From positions 19,686,000 through 19,749,999 of the forward strand of contig NC_035164.2 in assembly GCF_001659605.2 (NCBI RefSeq): 64,000 nucleotides of DNA. Reading direction: 5' to 3'. Of the stretch, positions 1 to 9,967 are shown in pieces (positions within the stretch are counted from its first letter, which is position 1; every line of letters starts with the position of its first letter). The notes under the pieces are model-generated. The model was not told the origin of the DNA and made no database searches. It saw nothing but the letters and a program-made list of their open reading frames with translations. The translations under genes and the position numbers were made by a program. The DNA is from Manihot esculenta. Lineage: Eukaryota > Streptophyta > Magnoliopsida > Malpighiales > Euphorbiaceae.

Positions 1-180
1 ATTGAGAATAGGCCTTTCCGAATAAACATTATGTAGACCATCTATATAAATTTTAGTTCTATAATAAGCTCTTTTATTATAAAAGAACAAGTATTGTTTT
101 TAATAATAAACTTGAATCTAATATTCAAGGCTAAAATGAAACTGAAATAATGTTTCTGCAGAGTGTTAGAACATAATAAC
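1..180 (-). pseudogene. Decayed Ty1-copia element D, fragment after the gag region
   Basis: Read on the minus strand, this stretch continues the copia polyprotein that stops at 9968. Short matches survive in shifting frames to the protease-to-integrase linker of plant copia elements, around the words NNCY, RNIISVS, FIIKNN and GLHN. Stops and frameshifts are frequent, so the copy is old and dead. Element A was inserted into it: ATAAC lies at 176-180 and again at 9968-9972. The rest of D lies outside the window to the left. The copia assignment rests on recognising the family by eye. Confidence 0.6.
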
Positions 181-354
181 TGTACTACCCGGCTGGAGTC
201 CGACATCGGAATTCTACTTTCCGGTGGAGTCCAGGAAGTCGGAAGTCTCGAGACGGGTTTGTTTATTGTTTTTTCTTCAGTATAAGCGATGTTGTGCGGT
301 TTTTCGTTGAATTGGTTTGAGGTTGGAAGAGAAAAAATCTATGGAGACTTGTGC

Positions 355-475
355 CAAGTTCGGCTGCCGAAGGTAAGTTCGGCCGCCGAAAGTGCCCAAT
401 GTTCGGCTTCCGCAGGTCAGGTTCGGCCCCCGAATGTTGCATGGTTTTGCATGCGATTCGGCAGCCGAAGCTGAG
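355..475. repeat. TTCGGC-N-GCCGAA palindrome cluster, upstream block
   Basis: Three perfect 13-bp palindromes (about 360, 380 and 459) and two imperfect ones lie within 120 bp. The same block, at the same offset from the LTR start, occurs in the other Tekay-type LTRs of the window. The long open frames seen on both strands here follow from the repeat and are not genes. Confidence 0.8.
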
Positions 476-999
476 TTGGCTAGCCACCTATTGAGCCTTC
501 CTTAGTCAGCATTTTGGACAGGTGTTGGCTCCAAACCTGGTCCAGAAGCTTGGCCACGTCTCCTATGTTGTACAGCTCCTGCAAAGTGGGTTGTTTTGTT
601 GGTTTTCACAAGGTGGTGAAGGGTTGAAGCAAAAAGCTTAGGCTTGAGCGTTTATGAGTTTGAAGAGAGTTGATCCATTTTCTTTGTTCAGAGCGTTCAT
701 CTTCTTGAATACAGGAGGTAAGTGAAGATCTTGAACATGTGTTACTGTTTTACAGAAGTTTTATGAAGGTTTGGGTAGAGATGCATGCTTAGGTGATAAA
801 GGGTGTTTTTTTGATGGTTTAGCTTGTAAGCATGATTATGTGTTATGTTTGCTGTGTTTGTTGGGGTTTTTAGGTAGTTTTGGACCCCTTTGTACATATA
901 CATGAGTATATGTGTGTTGAGGAGTTGAGTGTGCATGTTTTGAGAGATTGAAAGGATGGAGGAGCTTGTTTGCCGTCGGGGCTGAGTTCTGGATGAACT

Positions 1000-1290
1000 C
1001 AGGTTCGGCAGTCGAAGGTTCATTCGGCCGTCGAACCTCTTGCATGGTGGCTTAGGCTACCACAGCTTGCCCCCGCGAGTTTTGCATGTTCGGCTCTGTT
1101 TGGGGGATTCGGCCGCCGAAGGTGCCGCCGAAGGTTAGAGACTTTCGTCTCTGGAGTGCCTTTTGGCCCCCGAAACTTGCCCCCGAAAGGGTTCGGCCGC
1201 CGAAGCTTGAGATTCGGCCGTCGAAGGTGCTTGCGTTTTGTCTCTGGAGAAGACTTTCGGCCGCTGAACCTGCCGCCGAAAGTGTTCTGT
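1000..1290. repeat. TTCGGC-N-GCCGAA palindrome cluster, downstream block
   Basis: About ten perfect or near-perfect copies of the palindrome are spaced 15-45 bp apart, with half-sites of the type GCCGCCGAA and GCCCCCGAA between them. All Tekay-type LTRs here carry this block at about 0.8-1.1 kb from their start. GC content is far above the flanks. Confidence 0.8.
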
Positions 1291-1664
1291 CCAGCCTTCT
1301 TTTGCATGCTTTGCATGAGGTTTAGAGTGAGTTTAAGGGGAGTCTTGGGAAGTTTAATAGAGTTGGTCATAAGCTAGTTTGGTCCCTCATTTGAGTTTAT
1401 CTATACCTATACAGACCAGAGGAACCAGAGAGAGCAGCAGTGAGTACTGCCCAGCGTTTTCAGAGCCTGCAGAGTCAGTCAGTCCAGTTAGCCAGAGGTG
1501 AGTGGAACTAAACTTAACTCTTTTAATTGACTAATGGAATGTTTTAGCATATCTCATGCATCATGATTATGCCATAGGTTGATTGCATTAGTATCCACGA
1601 ATATGTTGCATTGCATCGTTATTTGTTGATGTGGGTGAATGCTGAATGATCCAATAGTCTCAGA

Positions 1665-1785
1665 CAGGAAGTCCAGGAGCCTTTGACTACGCCCTGGCAG
1701 GTATAGTAAAGACCAGGAGCCTTTGACTACGCCCTGGCAGTTATAGTAAAGACCAGGAGCCTTTGACTACGCCCTGGCAATGGTA
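1665..1785 (+). repeat. Triplicated CCAGG...CTACGCCCTGG repeat
   Basis: Three tandem units of about 37 bp, each containing CCAGGAGCCTTTGACTACG followed by CCCTGG. The CCAGG and CCTGG ends can pair, so each unit could form a small hairpin. A fourth, diverged unit (CCAGGTGCTCGATTCTACG then CCCTGG) lies at about 1829-1857. Equivalent triplets with different middles occur in the other LTR families. Confidence 0.8.
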
Positions 1786-2257
1786 AGTACAGAGGTGTTA
1801 TATACACATATACATATATGACAGGAAGACCAGGTGCTCGATTCTACGCCCTGGCACAGAGTTACTGGGACTATGTGGTGACAGGTTTACTCTTGTTGTG
1901 GTTTGTCTGTGTTATGACGCATTCCATGAGAGCATGTTTTACTGAGCTGTTTTACTGTTCTACTCACTGGGCTATAGAGCTCATCCCACTCCCTTAACCC
2001 CAGTTTTGCAGGTTCAGTGGACAGTGTACAGGGACAGTCCAGCAGAGTACGGAAAGAGTAAAGAGATTTGTAATAGCCTAGAGTGGACATGTAATAGTAA
2101 AGAGATGTAATAATTGTGTGTCTAAAGTTAGACATGTGCTTGACTTAGTGATGTATGTTGTGTACATGATCTGGATATGTATATATGTTTTTCTGTATGT
2201 GAAAAACCAGGCTTAACAGGTATGAGTTAACCCATCTAGAGCAAGCTCTAGTCAGGG

Positions 2258-2298
2258 GTACAGAGTACAGAGTACAGAGTACAGAGTACAGAGTACAG
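2258..2298 (+). repeat. ACAGAGT heptamer tandem repeat
   Basis: Five head-to-tail ACAGAGT units. The 3' LTR has four (about 9781-9816) and the solo LTR at 57205-59489 has more (about 59263-59310), so the number varies by slippage. Confidence 0.85.
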
Positions 2299-2487
2299 CG
2301 ATAGTGCATGCACAGGTTAAGCCTTGGTACAGAGAAAAGAAGTTTTATTTTTTCACAGAAAATGTATGATCATGTATGAGTTTTACAGGTACACAGAGAG
2401 TATAGCAGGCTTGCTACGGGTTCTGGCGGCCTTAAGCCGACCTGAATCCTAGCGCCGGTGACGGTCCATTTTGGGGTCGTTACAGAT

Positions 2488-2499
2488 TGGTATCAGAGC
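2488..2499 (+). other. Primer binding site, initiator-Met tRNA type
   Basis: TGGTATCAGAGC, three bases after the 5' LTR end, complementary to the 3' end of plant initiator methionine tRNA. The same site follows the LTR in Z (20198), X internal 1 (26536), X internal 2 (40224) and, on the minus strand, G (51240). Confidence 0.92.
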
Positions 2500-2698
2500 C
2501 CTAGGTTCACATGATCGGACCTATAGAGACAGTGTCGGGCTCATAGAGAGTGGTCAAGCACAATAGAAAATCATGTCCACTAGGATAGGGTGTTGCGTCC
2601 TATCTGTGATATGCCATGAGTTATGCATGTGCCTTATTGTTATGTGTTGTTTATGTGCTAAAGTGCTATGTTATATGTTGTGTTTCCAGAGAGTAAAG

Positions 2699-4030
2699 AT
2701 GAGAGGAACTCGTCGATCAGCTCGATTGACTGGAGTCCCACCAGAGAGTGAGAGACCAACTGCTCGTCCTCCTGCATTGCCGAGGGCAAGGTCTCAGAGA
2801 TCTAGCAGGGAAGGTACGTCAATAGACCCTAGAAGGTCTGTAGACGAGAGCAGAAGAGGAACAGTTAGGGGAGAAAGATCAGAGGAAAGGAGGGAAGCTA
2901 TGGAGATTGATCAGTCTAGAGATGACAGCATGGGTATAGGCAGATTTGAGGAAGGTATGGGAGAGTCGCAGGGAGGTACGCAGACCTCAGGTTTTGGCTA
3001 TCCAGAGTATCCGATGGGAGGTATGTCGGAGTACTCTAGTTTTGTGCCATATCCTTCTTACATGCCATATATGCCTTATCCTCCGTACTATCCACCATAT
3101 CCTATGTATCCATCTTCCCCTACCCATCCAAGTGCAGCACACCCAGAGCCAAATGAACCAGTAGCCCCTGTTGACAGACATCAACCTAGCTCATCTGGAG
3201 ATAAAGTGCAAATGACGGAGTACTTGAAATTGGATGCTCCTAAATACAACACGGGAGATGATCCATTTGATTACCTCAGAGCAGTTAGGATGATCACCAG
3301 TGAATTGGGAGCAGACGATAGGAGAGCCATTGAGATGGCAGGTTTCACATTCAAATGCAAGAAAGCCAGAGAATGGTTTAAGAACTATGTGGAACCCAGA
3401 ATGGACAGCATGTCATGGGGAGAGTTCGCCGATGCGTTTGCAGGGTGGGCTTTTCCTGACAGTTCTCGGGAGATGAAAGTGATAGAGTTCGAACAGTTGA
3501 GACAGACAGACGAAATGAGTGTTGATGAATTCACAGATAAGTTCCTGGATTTGCTTCAGTATGTGGGTCAAGCCTATGATACTGATCAGAAGAAGGCAAG
3601 GAGATATACTATGCGATTGCATCCCAGGTATGCTTCCTTGATTCTTCCAGCAGAAAAGGAGAGTTTCCACACCATAGTGGACGCAGCCAGGAAAATGGAA
3701 GCTAGTGCCAATATTCAGAAACAGTCAAAGGCACAGGCTTCGGGTTCTAAGGCCCCCAGTGCAGGCACGTCAGGCAGCAAGAGATGGGATAGAGTAAAAG
3801 GAACAAAGAATAAGTTCTGGAATAAAGTGAAGTCAGGTCTGGGAATAGGTAGTGGCTCAAGCTCTGGCACAGCTCCAGTCTGCAGAAGATGCGGAAGACC
3901 ACATGTAGGGACTTGTCGGATGGGATCTACTGCGTGTTTTAGATGTGGACAGGAAGGGCATATTGCTCGGGATTGTCCTCAAGTGACTTTTGCACCATCC
4001 CAGCAGATGAGTTCAGGCAGTGTGGTATAG
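2699..4030 (+). CDS. gag: Gag polyprotein of element A
   Basis: Gag forms the virus-like particle and packages the element RNA. I start it at the ATG at 2699 (MRGTRRSARLTG), because this start is conserved in the two X copies and follows a splice-acceptor-like TTTCCAG; a longer in-frame ATG at 2573 exists but is not conserved. The product is 443 residues. Order: basic start, proline/tyrosine-rich segment (about 110-165), capsid-like retrotransposon Gag domain (about 190-320, with EWFKNY and the FEQLRQT segment), basic linker, then C-x2-C-x3-H-x3-C (about 395-406) and a classical CCHC zinc knuckle (413-426). It ends at a TAG (4028) that is a Gln codon in the sister copies; pol continues in the same frame. 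Confidence 0.9.
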   Translation: MRGTRRSARLTGVPPESERPTARPPALPRARSQRSSREGTSIDPRRSVDESRRGTVRGERSEERREAMEIDQSRDDSMGIGRFEEGMGESQGGTQTSGFGYPEYPMGGMSEYSSFVPYPSYMPYMPYPPYYPPYPMYPSSPTHPSAAHPEPNEPVAPVDRHQPSSSGDKVQMTEYLKLDAPKYNTGDDPFDYLRAVRMITSELGADDRRAIEMAGFTFKCKKAREWFKNYVEPRMDSMSWGEFADAFAGWAFPDSSREMKVIEFEQLRQTDEMSVDEFTDKFLDLLQYVGQAYDTDQKKARRYTMRLHPRYASLILPAEKESFHTIVDAARKMEASANIQKQSKAQASGSKAPSAGTSGSKRWDRVKGTKNKFWNKVKSGLGIGSGSSSGTAPVCRRCGRPHVGTCRMGSTACFRCGQEGHIARDCPQVTFAPSQQMSSGSVV

Positions 4031-4057
4031 CCAGTTGTACGGCCAGCAGCTCCAGTC

Positions 4058-7000
4058 ATGCCTCAGAGTAGTGGCAGAGGTAGAGGGAGAGGGGCAGCCT
4101 CTACTTCAGCAGCAGGTTCCCGAGGTGGAAATCCGGTAGCCCCAGCACGGATTTTCACAGTGATACAGGAGGAGGCGAACATGTCGAACACAGTGGTGTC
4201 AGGTAATCTCATCATTGGGTGTTCAGATGTGTATGCTTTGATGGACCCCGGTGCTTCTCATTCCTTTATTGCTTCGAGAGCCATAGAGAGATTGGGGTTG
4301 ATCAGTTCTGAGTTAGAGTATCCTCTCTGGGTCAGTGGACCTAAATGTGACCCATCAGTGGCAGTGTCAGTCTGTCGTTTCAGTCCAGTGTTTATAGAGG
4401 GTAGATACCTTCCAGCTGACCTTGTGGTTCTAGATTTGACGGATTTTGATGTCATTCTAGGGATGGATTGGTTATCTACATATAGTGCTACTTTGGACTG
4501 TAGAGAGAAGCTAGTGAGTCTCAGAGACCAGGATGGGTCAGAGTGTGTCTTCAGAGGAGACAGGAGAGGTACACCCAGAGGTATGATTTCAGCCCTTCAG
4601 GCTCGTCGTTTGCTTAGGAGGGGTTGTCAGGGGTTTCTAGCTCATGTGAGAGAGCTAGACAGTCAGGTTAGGGAACCAGCCACAGTACCAGTAGTTCGAG
4701 AGTTTCTCGATGTGTTCCCAGACGATTTACCAGGACTCCCACCTGATAGGGAGATAGGGTTTGAAATTGAATTGCTGCCAGGTACTAGACCTATCTCTAT
4801 TCCTCCCTACAGGATGGCGCCAGCAGAGTTAAAAGAATTGAAAGAACAGTTACAGGACTTGGTAGATAAGGGTTTCATCCGCTCTAGTACCTCACCTTGG
4901 GGTGCTCCAGTGCTCTTTGTCAGAAAGAAGGATGGATCCCTCAGACTTTGTATCGACTACAGACAGTTGAACAAGGTCACTATCAAGAATAGATATCCGC
5001 TACCTCGGATTGATGATCTCTTTGACCAGCTAGCTGGAGCAGGTTGTTTTTCGAAAATAGATCTGAGATCCGGGTATCATCAGTTGAGAGTCAAAGAGGC
5101 AGATGTGCCTACGACAGCTTTCAGGACCAGATATGGGCATTATGAGTTCTTAGTGATGTCGTTCGGGTTGACTAACGCCCCTGCAGCATTCATGGATCTC
5201 ATGAACAGAGTTTTCAGTGAGTTTCTGGATCACTTTGTCATTGTTTTCATCGATGATATTTTAGTGTATTCCAGAGATGCAGAGGAGCATGCCCAACATC
5301 TGAGGATAGTTTTGCAGACACTGAGAGAGCATGGTTTATATGCCAAGTTCTCGAAGTGTGAGTTTTGGTTGAGGAGCATTTCCTTCTTGGGACATGTGGT
5401 ATCAGCAGAGGGTATTGAGGTAGACCCCAAGAAGATAGAAGCTGTAGCTAACTGGCCCAGACCCACTACAGTGACTGAGATTAAAAGCTTTCTGGGACTG
5501 GCAGGTTACTATAGGAGGTTCGTTCAGAACTTCTCAAAGATAGCGGCTCCTATGACCAAAATGACTCAGAAGAACCAGAAGTTTGTCTGGTCAGACCAAT
5601 GTGAAGAGAGCTTTGAAGAGCTCAAAAAGAGATTGACAACAGCACCAGTGCTAGCTCTGCCTGTGAGTAATGAGGATTTCACAGTGTTCTGTGATGCATC
5701 TCGAGTGGGATTGGGCTGTGTTTTGATGCAGAGTGATAGGGTGATAGCTTATGCTTCTAGACAGTTGAAGAAGCACGAGTTGAATTACCCTACCCATGAC
5801 CTAGAGATGGCAGCAGTTATCTTTGCACTTAAGATGTGGCGGCATTACCTCTACGGGGTGAAATGCGAGATCTTCACTGATCATAAGAGTTTACAGTACA
5901 TCTTGAGTCAAAGAGAGCTGAACTTGCGGCAGAGAAGATGGGTAGAATTGCTCAGTGATTATGATTGTAAGATCCAGTATCATCCGGGTAAGGCGAATGT
6001 TGTGGCAGACGCCCTAAGCCGGAAGTCACTAGGCAGTTTATCCCATATAGCAGCAGAGCGGAGACCAGTTGTGATGGAGCTGTACAAGCTCTTAGAAGAG
6101 GGGTTACAGTTAGAGTTGTCTGGTACAGGTGCATTGATAGCACAGATGAGAGTGACACCTGTGTTTCTGGAGCAGATAGCTCAGAGACAGCATGAGGACC
6201 CTGAGTTGATGAAACTTGCCAGGACTGTTCAGTCAGGCAACAGTGCAGAGTTTCGTTTTGACAGCAAAGGGATCCTCCGTTATGGGAGTCGCCTTTGTGT
6301 ACCAGATAGGAGCAATGTGAAGGAAGACATTATGAGGGAAGCTCATAATGCGCGGTATAGTGTTCACCCAGGAGCCACCAAGATGTATCAGGATCTGAAA
6401 AGGGTCTATTGGTGGCCAGCCATGAAGAAAGAAGTGGCGCAGTTTGTGATAGCTTGTGCAGTTTGCCAAAGGGTGAAACTAGAGCATCAGAAACCAGCAG
6501 GAATGCTTAACCCATTGCCGATTCCAGAGTGGAAATGGGAGAATATAGCCATGGATTTTGTAGTGGGTTTACCAGCAGCGTCCAACAGGATAGACTCTAT
6601 ATGGGTGATTGTGGACAGACTCACAAAATCTGCTTATTTTCTTCCAGTTCGGAGTACCTATTCTGTGGATAAGTTGGCACAGGTCTATCTGGATGAGATA
6701 GTGAGATTACATGGTGTTCCCGTGTCGATAGTTTCAGATAGAGGACCTCAGTTTACCTCTAGATTTTGGCGAAGTCTGCAGAGTGCGATGGGCACGAGAT
6801 TAGAGTTTAGCACTGCTTTCCACCCACAGACTGATGGACAGTCAGAGAGGACCATCCAGACCATCGAGGATATGCTTCGACTGTGTGTGTTAGACTTTGG
6901 CGGTTCTTGGCGGCAGCATCTACCTTTGGTGGAGTTTGCCTACAATAACAGCCATCATGCTAGCATTGGGATGGCTCCTTATGAAGCTTTGTATGGGAGA

Positions 7001-7588
7001 AAGTGCAGATCCCCTGTTTGTTGGGAAGAGATAGGAGAGAAGGCTCTTGCAGGGCCAGAGTTAGTAGAGATTACTAGTCGAGTAGTGCCCGTGATCAGAG
7101 ATAGAATCAGGACAGCACAGAGTAGACAGAAAAGTTATGCAGACGTTCGCAGAAAACAGTTAGAGTTTCAAGAAGGTAATTGGGTATTGCTAAAAGTGTC
7201 TCCAATGAAAGGAGTGGTTCGTTTTGGGAAGAAGGGTAAGTTAGCTCCACGATACATTGGACCCTTTGAGATTTTGCAAAGGATCGGAAATGTGTCGTAT
7301 AAGCTGGATTTACCTGCTTCTATGGAGAGAATTCACCCGGTATTTCATGTTTCTATGCTACGACAGTTTGTGTCAGATCCGAATCAGGTTCTGAGTGAGC
7401 CTGAGGTGGAGATGCAGACAGATCTCACCTATATAGAGCAGCCAGTGCGGATTCTGGACACGCAGATCAGACAGCTAAGAAACAAGGGGATTCCGATGGT
7501 GAAAGTTCTATGGAACCACCATAACCTAGAAGAGTGCACCTGGGAGACGCGGGAGTCTATGCTCCAGCAGTATCCATATTTGTTTTGA
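4058..7588 (+). CDS. pol: Pol polyprotein of element A: protease, RT, RNase H, integrase, chromodomain-like end
   Basis: This frame is the same as gag and is open from 4031 to the TGA at 7586; 4058 is simply its first ATG. The 1,176 residues read in order: protease with DPGASHSF at about 63-70; RT with the FIDDILVYS catalytic motif (D399, D400); RNase H starting at FCDAS (D546) with DALSRKS at its end; integrase with an HHCC zinc site and catalytic D, D (VSDRGPQF) and E (DGQSER); then a GPF/Y-type segment (RYIGPFEIL) and a C-terminal chromodomain-like region ending in QQYPYLF. All catalytic motifs look intact, so this is a plausible source of enzymes for Z and other relatives. Expression must either read through the UAG or start internally. 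Confidence 0.92.
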   Translation: MPQSSGRGRGRGAASTSAAGSRGGNPVAPARIFTVIQEEANMSNTVVSGNLIIGCSDVYALMDPGASHSFIASRAIERLGLISSELEYPLWVSGPKCDPSVAVSVCRFSPVFIEGRYLPADLVVLDLTDFDVILGMDWLSTYSATLDCREKLVSLRDQDGSECVFRGDRRGTPRGMISALQARRLLRRGCQGFLAHVRELDSQVREPATVPVVREFLDVFPDDLPGLPPDREIGFEIELLPGTRPISIPPYRMAPAELKELKEQLQDLVDKGFIRSSTSPWGAPVLFVRKKDGSLRLCIDYRQLNKVTIKNRYPLPRIDDLFDQLAGAGCFSKIDLRSGYHQLRVKEADVPTTAFRTRYGHYEFLVMSFGLTNAPAAFMDLMNRVFSEFLDHFVIVFIDDILVYSRDAEEHAQHLRIVLQTLREHGLYAKFSKCEFWLRSISFLGHVVSAEGIEVDPKKIEAVANWPRPTTVTEIKSFLGLAGYYRRFVQNFSKIAAPMTKMTQKNQKFVWSDQCEESFEELKKRLTTAPVLALPVSNEDFTVFCDASRVGLGCVLMQSDRVIAYASRQLKKHELNYPTHDLEMAAVIFALKMWRHYLYGVKCEIFTDHKSLQYILSQRELNLRQRRWVELLSDYDCKIQYHPGKANVVADALSRKSLGSLSHIAAERRPVVMELYKLLEEGLQLELSGTGALIAQMRVTPVFLEQIAQRQHEDPELMKLARTVQSGNSAEFRFDSKGILRYGSRLCVPDRSNVKEDIMREAHNARYSVHPGATKMYQDLKRVYWWPAMKKEVAQFVIACAVCQRVKLEHQKPAGMLNPLPIPEWKWENIAMDFVVGLPAASNRIDSIWVIVDRLTKSAYFLPVRSTYSVDKLAQVYLDEIVRLHGVPVSIVSDRGPQFTSRFWRSLQSAMGTRLEFSTAFHPQTDGQSERTIQTIEDMLRLCVLDFGGSWRQHLPLVEFAYNNSHHASIGMAPYEALYGRKCRSPVCWEEIGEKALAGPELVEITSRVVPVIRDRIRTAQSRQKSYADVRRKQLEFQEGNWVLLKVSPMKGVVRFGKKGKLAPRYIGPFEILQRIGNVSYKLDLPASMERIHPVFHVSMLRQFVSDPNQVLSEPEVEMQTDLTYIEQPVRILDTQIRQLRNKGIPMVKVLWNHHNLEECTWETRESMLQQYPYLF

Positions 7589-7628
7589 GGTTAGTTTCCT
7601 CCGGTTTATGTGTTATTTGTTTTAGAAT

Positions 7629-7662
7629 CATTCGAGGACGAATGTTTTTAAGGGGGGGAGAA
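7629..7662 (+). promoter_or_regulatory. Hairpin CATTCG-AGGA-CGAATG and polypurine tract
   Basis: A 6-bp stem with a 4-base loop (7629-7644) sits just before AAGGGGGGGAGAA, the polypurine tract that primes plus-strand DNA synthesis next to the 3' LTR. The hairpin occurs in front of every polypurine tract of the Tekay-type copies here, including deleted element Z. Confidence 0.8.
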
Positions 7663-9967
7663 TGTAATACCCGGCTGGAGTCCGACATCGGAATTCTACT
7701 TTCCGGTGGAGTCCAGGAAGTCGGAAGTCTCAAGACGGGTTTGTTTATTGTTTTTTCTTCAGTATAAGCGATGTTGTGCGGTTTTTCGTTGAATTGGTTT
7801 GAGGTTGGAAGAGAAAAGTCTATGGAGACTTGTGCCAAGTTCGGCTGCCGAAGGTAAGTTCGGCCGCCGAAAGTGCCCAATGTTCGGCTTCCGCAGGTCA
7901 GGTTCGGCCCCCGAATGTTGCATGGTTTTGCATGCGATTCGGCAGCCGAAGCTGAGTTGGCTAGCCACCTATTGAGCCTTCCTTAGTCAGCATTTTGGAC
8001 AGGTGTTGGCTCCAAACCTGGTCCAGAAGCTTGGCCACGTCTCCTATGTTGTACAGCTCCTGCAAAGTGGGTTGTTTTGTTGGTTTTCACAAGGTGGTGA
8101 AGGGTTGAAGCAAAAAGCTTAGGTTTGAGCGTTTATGAGTTTGAAGAGAGTTGATCCATTTTCTTTGTTCAGAGCGTTCATCTTCTTAAATACAGGAGGT
8201 AAGTGAAGATCTTGAACATGTGTTACTGTTTTACAGAAGTTTTATGAAGGTTTGGGTAGAGATGCATGCTTAGGTGACAAAGGGTGTTTTTTTGATGGTT
8301 TAGCTTGTAAGCATGATTATGTGTTATGTTTGCTGTGTTTGTTGGGGTTTTTAGGTAGTTTTGTACCCCTTTGTACATATACATGAGTATATGTGTGTTG
8401 AGGAGTTGAGTGTGCATGTTTTGAGAGATTGAAAGGATGGAGGAGCTTGTTTGCCGTCGGGGCTGAGTTCTGGATGAACTCAGGTTCGGCAGCCGAAGGT
8501 TCATTCGGCCGCCGAACCTCTTGCATGGTGGCTTAGGCTACCACAGCTTGCCCCCGCGAGTTTTGCATGTTCGGCTCTGTTTGGGGGATTCGGCCGCCGA
8601 AGGTGCCGCCGAAGGTTAGAGACTTTCATCTCTGGAGTGCCTTTTGGCCCCCGAAACTTGCCCCCGAAAGGGTTCGGCCGCCGAAGCTTGAGATTCGGCC
8701 GCCGAAGCTTGAGATTCGGCCGCCGAAGCTTGAGATTCGGCCGCCGAAGGTGCTTGCGTTTCGTCTCTGGAGAAGACTTTCGGCCGTCGAACCTGCCGCC
8801 GAAAGTGTTCTGTCCAGCCTTCTTTTGCATGCTTTGCATGAGGTTTAGAGTGAGTTTAAGGGGAGTCTTGGGAAGTTTAATAGAGTTGGTCATAAGCTAG
8901 TTTGGTCCCTCATTTGAGTTTATCTGTACCTATACAGACCAGAGGAACCAGAGAGAGCAGCAGTGAGTACTGCCCAGCGTTTTCAGAGCCTGCAGAGTCA
9001 GTCAGTCCAGTTAGCCAGAGGTGAGTGGAACTAAACTTAACTCTTTTAATTGACTAATGGAATGTTTTAGCATATCTCATGCATCATGATTATGCCATAG
9101 GTTGATTGCATTAGTATCCACGAATATGTTGCATTGCATCGTTATTTGTTGATGTGGGTGAATGCTGAATGATCCAATAGTCTCAGACAGGAAGTCCAGG
9201 AGCCTTTGACTACGCCCTGGCAGGTATAGTAAAGACCAGGAGCCTTTGACTACGCCCTGACAGTTATAGTAAAGACCAGGAGCCTTTGACTACGCCCTAG
9301 CAATGGTAAGTACAGAGGTGTTATATACACATATACATATATGACAGGAAGACCAGGTGCTCGATTCTACGCCCTGGCACAGAGTTACTGGGACTATGTG
9401 GTGACAGGTTTACTCTTGATGTGGTTTGTCTGTGTTATGACGCATTCCATGAGAGCATGTTTTACTGAGCTGTTTTACTGTTCTACTCACTGGGCTATAG
9501 AGCTCATCCCACTCCCTTAACCCCAGTTTTGCAGGTTCAGTGGACAGTGTACAGGGACAGTCCAGCAGAGTACGGAAAGAGTAAAGAGATTTGTAATAGC
9601 CTAGAGTGGACATGTAATAGTAAAGAGATGTAATAATTGTGTGTCTAAAGTTAGACATGTGCTTGACTTAGTGATGTATGTTGTGTACATGATCTGGATA
9701 TGTATATATGTTTTTCTGTATGTGAAAAACCAGGCTTAACAGGTATGAGTTAACCCATCTAGAGCAAGCTCTAGTCAGGGGTACAGAGTACAGAGTACAG
9801 AGTACAGAGTACAGCGATAGTGCATGCACAGGTTTTTACAGAAAATGTATGATCATGTATGAGTTTTACAGGTACACAGAGAGTATAGCAGGCTTGCTAC
9901 GGGTTCTGGCGGCCTTAAGCCGACCTGAATCCTAGCGCCGGTGACGGTCCATTTTGGGGTCGTTACA
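7663..9967 (+). repeat. 3' LTR of element A (family 1)
   Basis: Nearly identical to 181-2484. Visible differences are a 21-bp unit present three times instead of once (from about 8672), one ACAGAGT unit fewer, a deletion of about 34 bp after the GCACAGG near 9831, and scattered transitions. It ends GTCGTTACA followed by the duplication ATAAC. Confidence 0.93.
8672..8755. repeat. 21-bp palindrome unit amplified three-fold in one LTR
   Basis: The unit TTCGGCCGCCGAAGCTTGAG plus one base occurs three times in tandem and is followed by another palindrome. The 5' LTR of the same element has one unit, so the expansion arose after or during this insertion. Confidence 0.9.

Larger units (their letters stand above)
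181..2484 (+). repeat. 5' LTR of element A (family 1)
   Basis: Starts TGTACTACCC (other copies have TGTAATACCC) and ends GGGTCGTTACA, directly before the primer binding site. It contains arrays of TTCGGC-N-GCCGAA palindromes, three hairpin-forming repeats near 1665-1785 and five ACAGAGT units near 2260. The place where sister LTRs carry a TATA box (after GCCACC, about 487) reads TATTGAG here, so no TATA box is visible. Splice-donor-like sites AGG-GTAAG type occur at 718 and 1498. Confidence 0.93.
181..9967 (+). mobile_element. Complete Tekay/Del-type Ty3-gypsy LTR retrotransposon (element A)
   Basis: Two direct LTRs of about 2.3 kb (181-2484 and 7663-9967) enclose a primer binding site, gag, pol and a polypurine tract. 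The element is bounded by the 5-bp target duplication ATAAC (176-180, 9968-9972). Pol order is protease, reverse transcriptase, RNase H, integrase, then a C-terminal chromodomain-like region, which with the long LTRs indicates the Tekay/Del chromovirus lineage. By eye the LTRs differ at roughly 15-20 substitutions, nearly all C/T or G/A, plus three indels, so the insertion is fairly recent. It is the best-preserved element in the window. The only clear coding defect is one in-frame UAG between gag and pol. Confidence 0.95.

Noticed and set aside
1020..1377. Arginine/proline-rich open frames (RPPKVPPKV, FGRRRC types) on both strands of all LTRs
   Set aside because: They are translations of the TTCGGC-N-GCCGAA palindrome array, appear on both strands and in several frames, and have no fixed start or end between copies.
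1665..1860. CRISPR-like array of direct repeats with short spacers
   Set aside because: The units lie at the same place in every LTR, spacers are also conserved, and the context is a plant retrotransposon.
2573..2698. N-terminal extension of gag from the upstream ATG
   Set aside because: Not conserved in the other gag copies; the Cys-rich extension precedes an acceptor-like site and the conserved MRGTRR start.
4028..4030. Programmed plant-type UAG readthrough as an established call
   Set aside because: Sister copies have CAG and the downstream context is not a known readthrough signal; kept only as a hypothesis.
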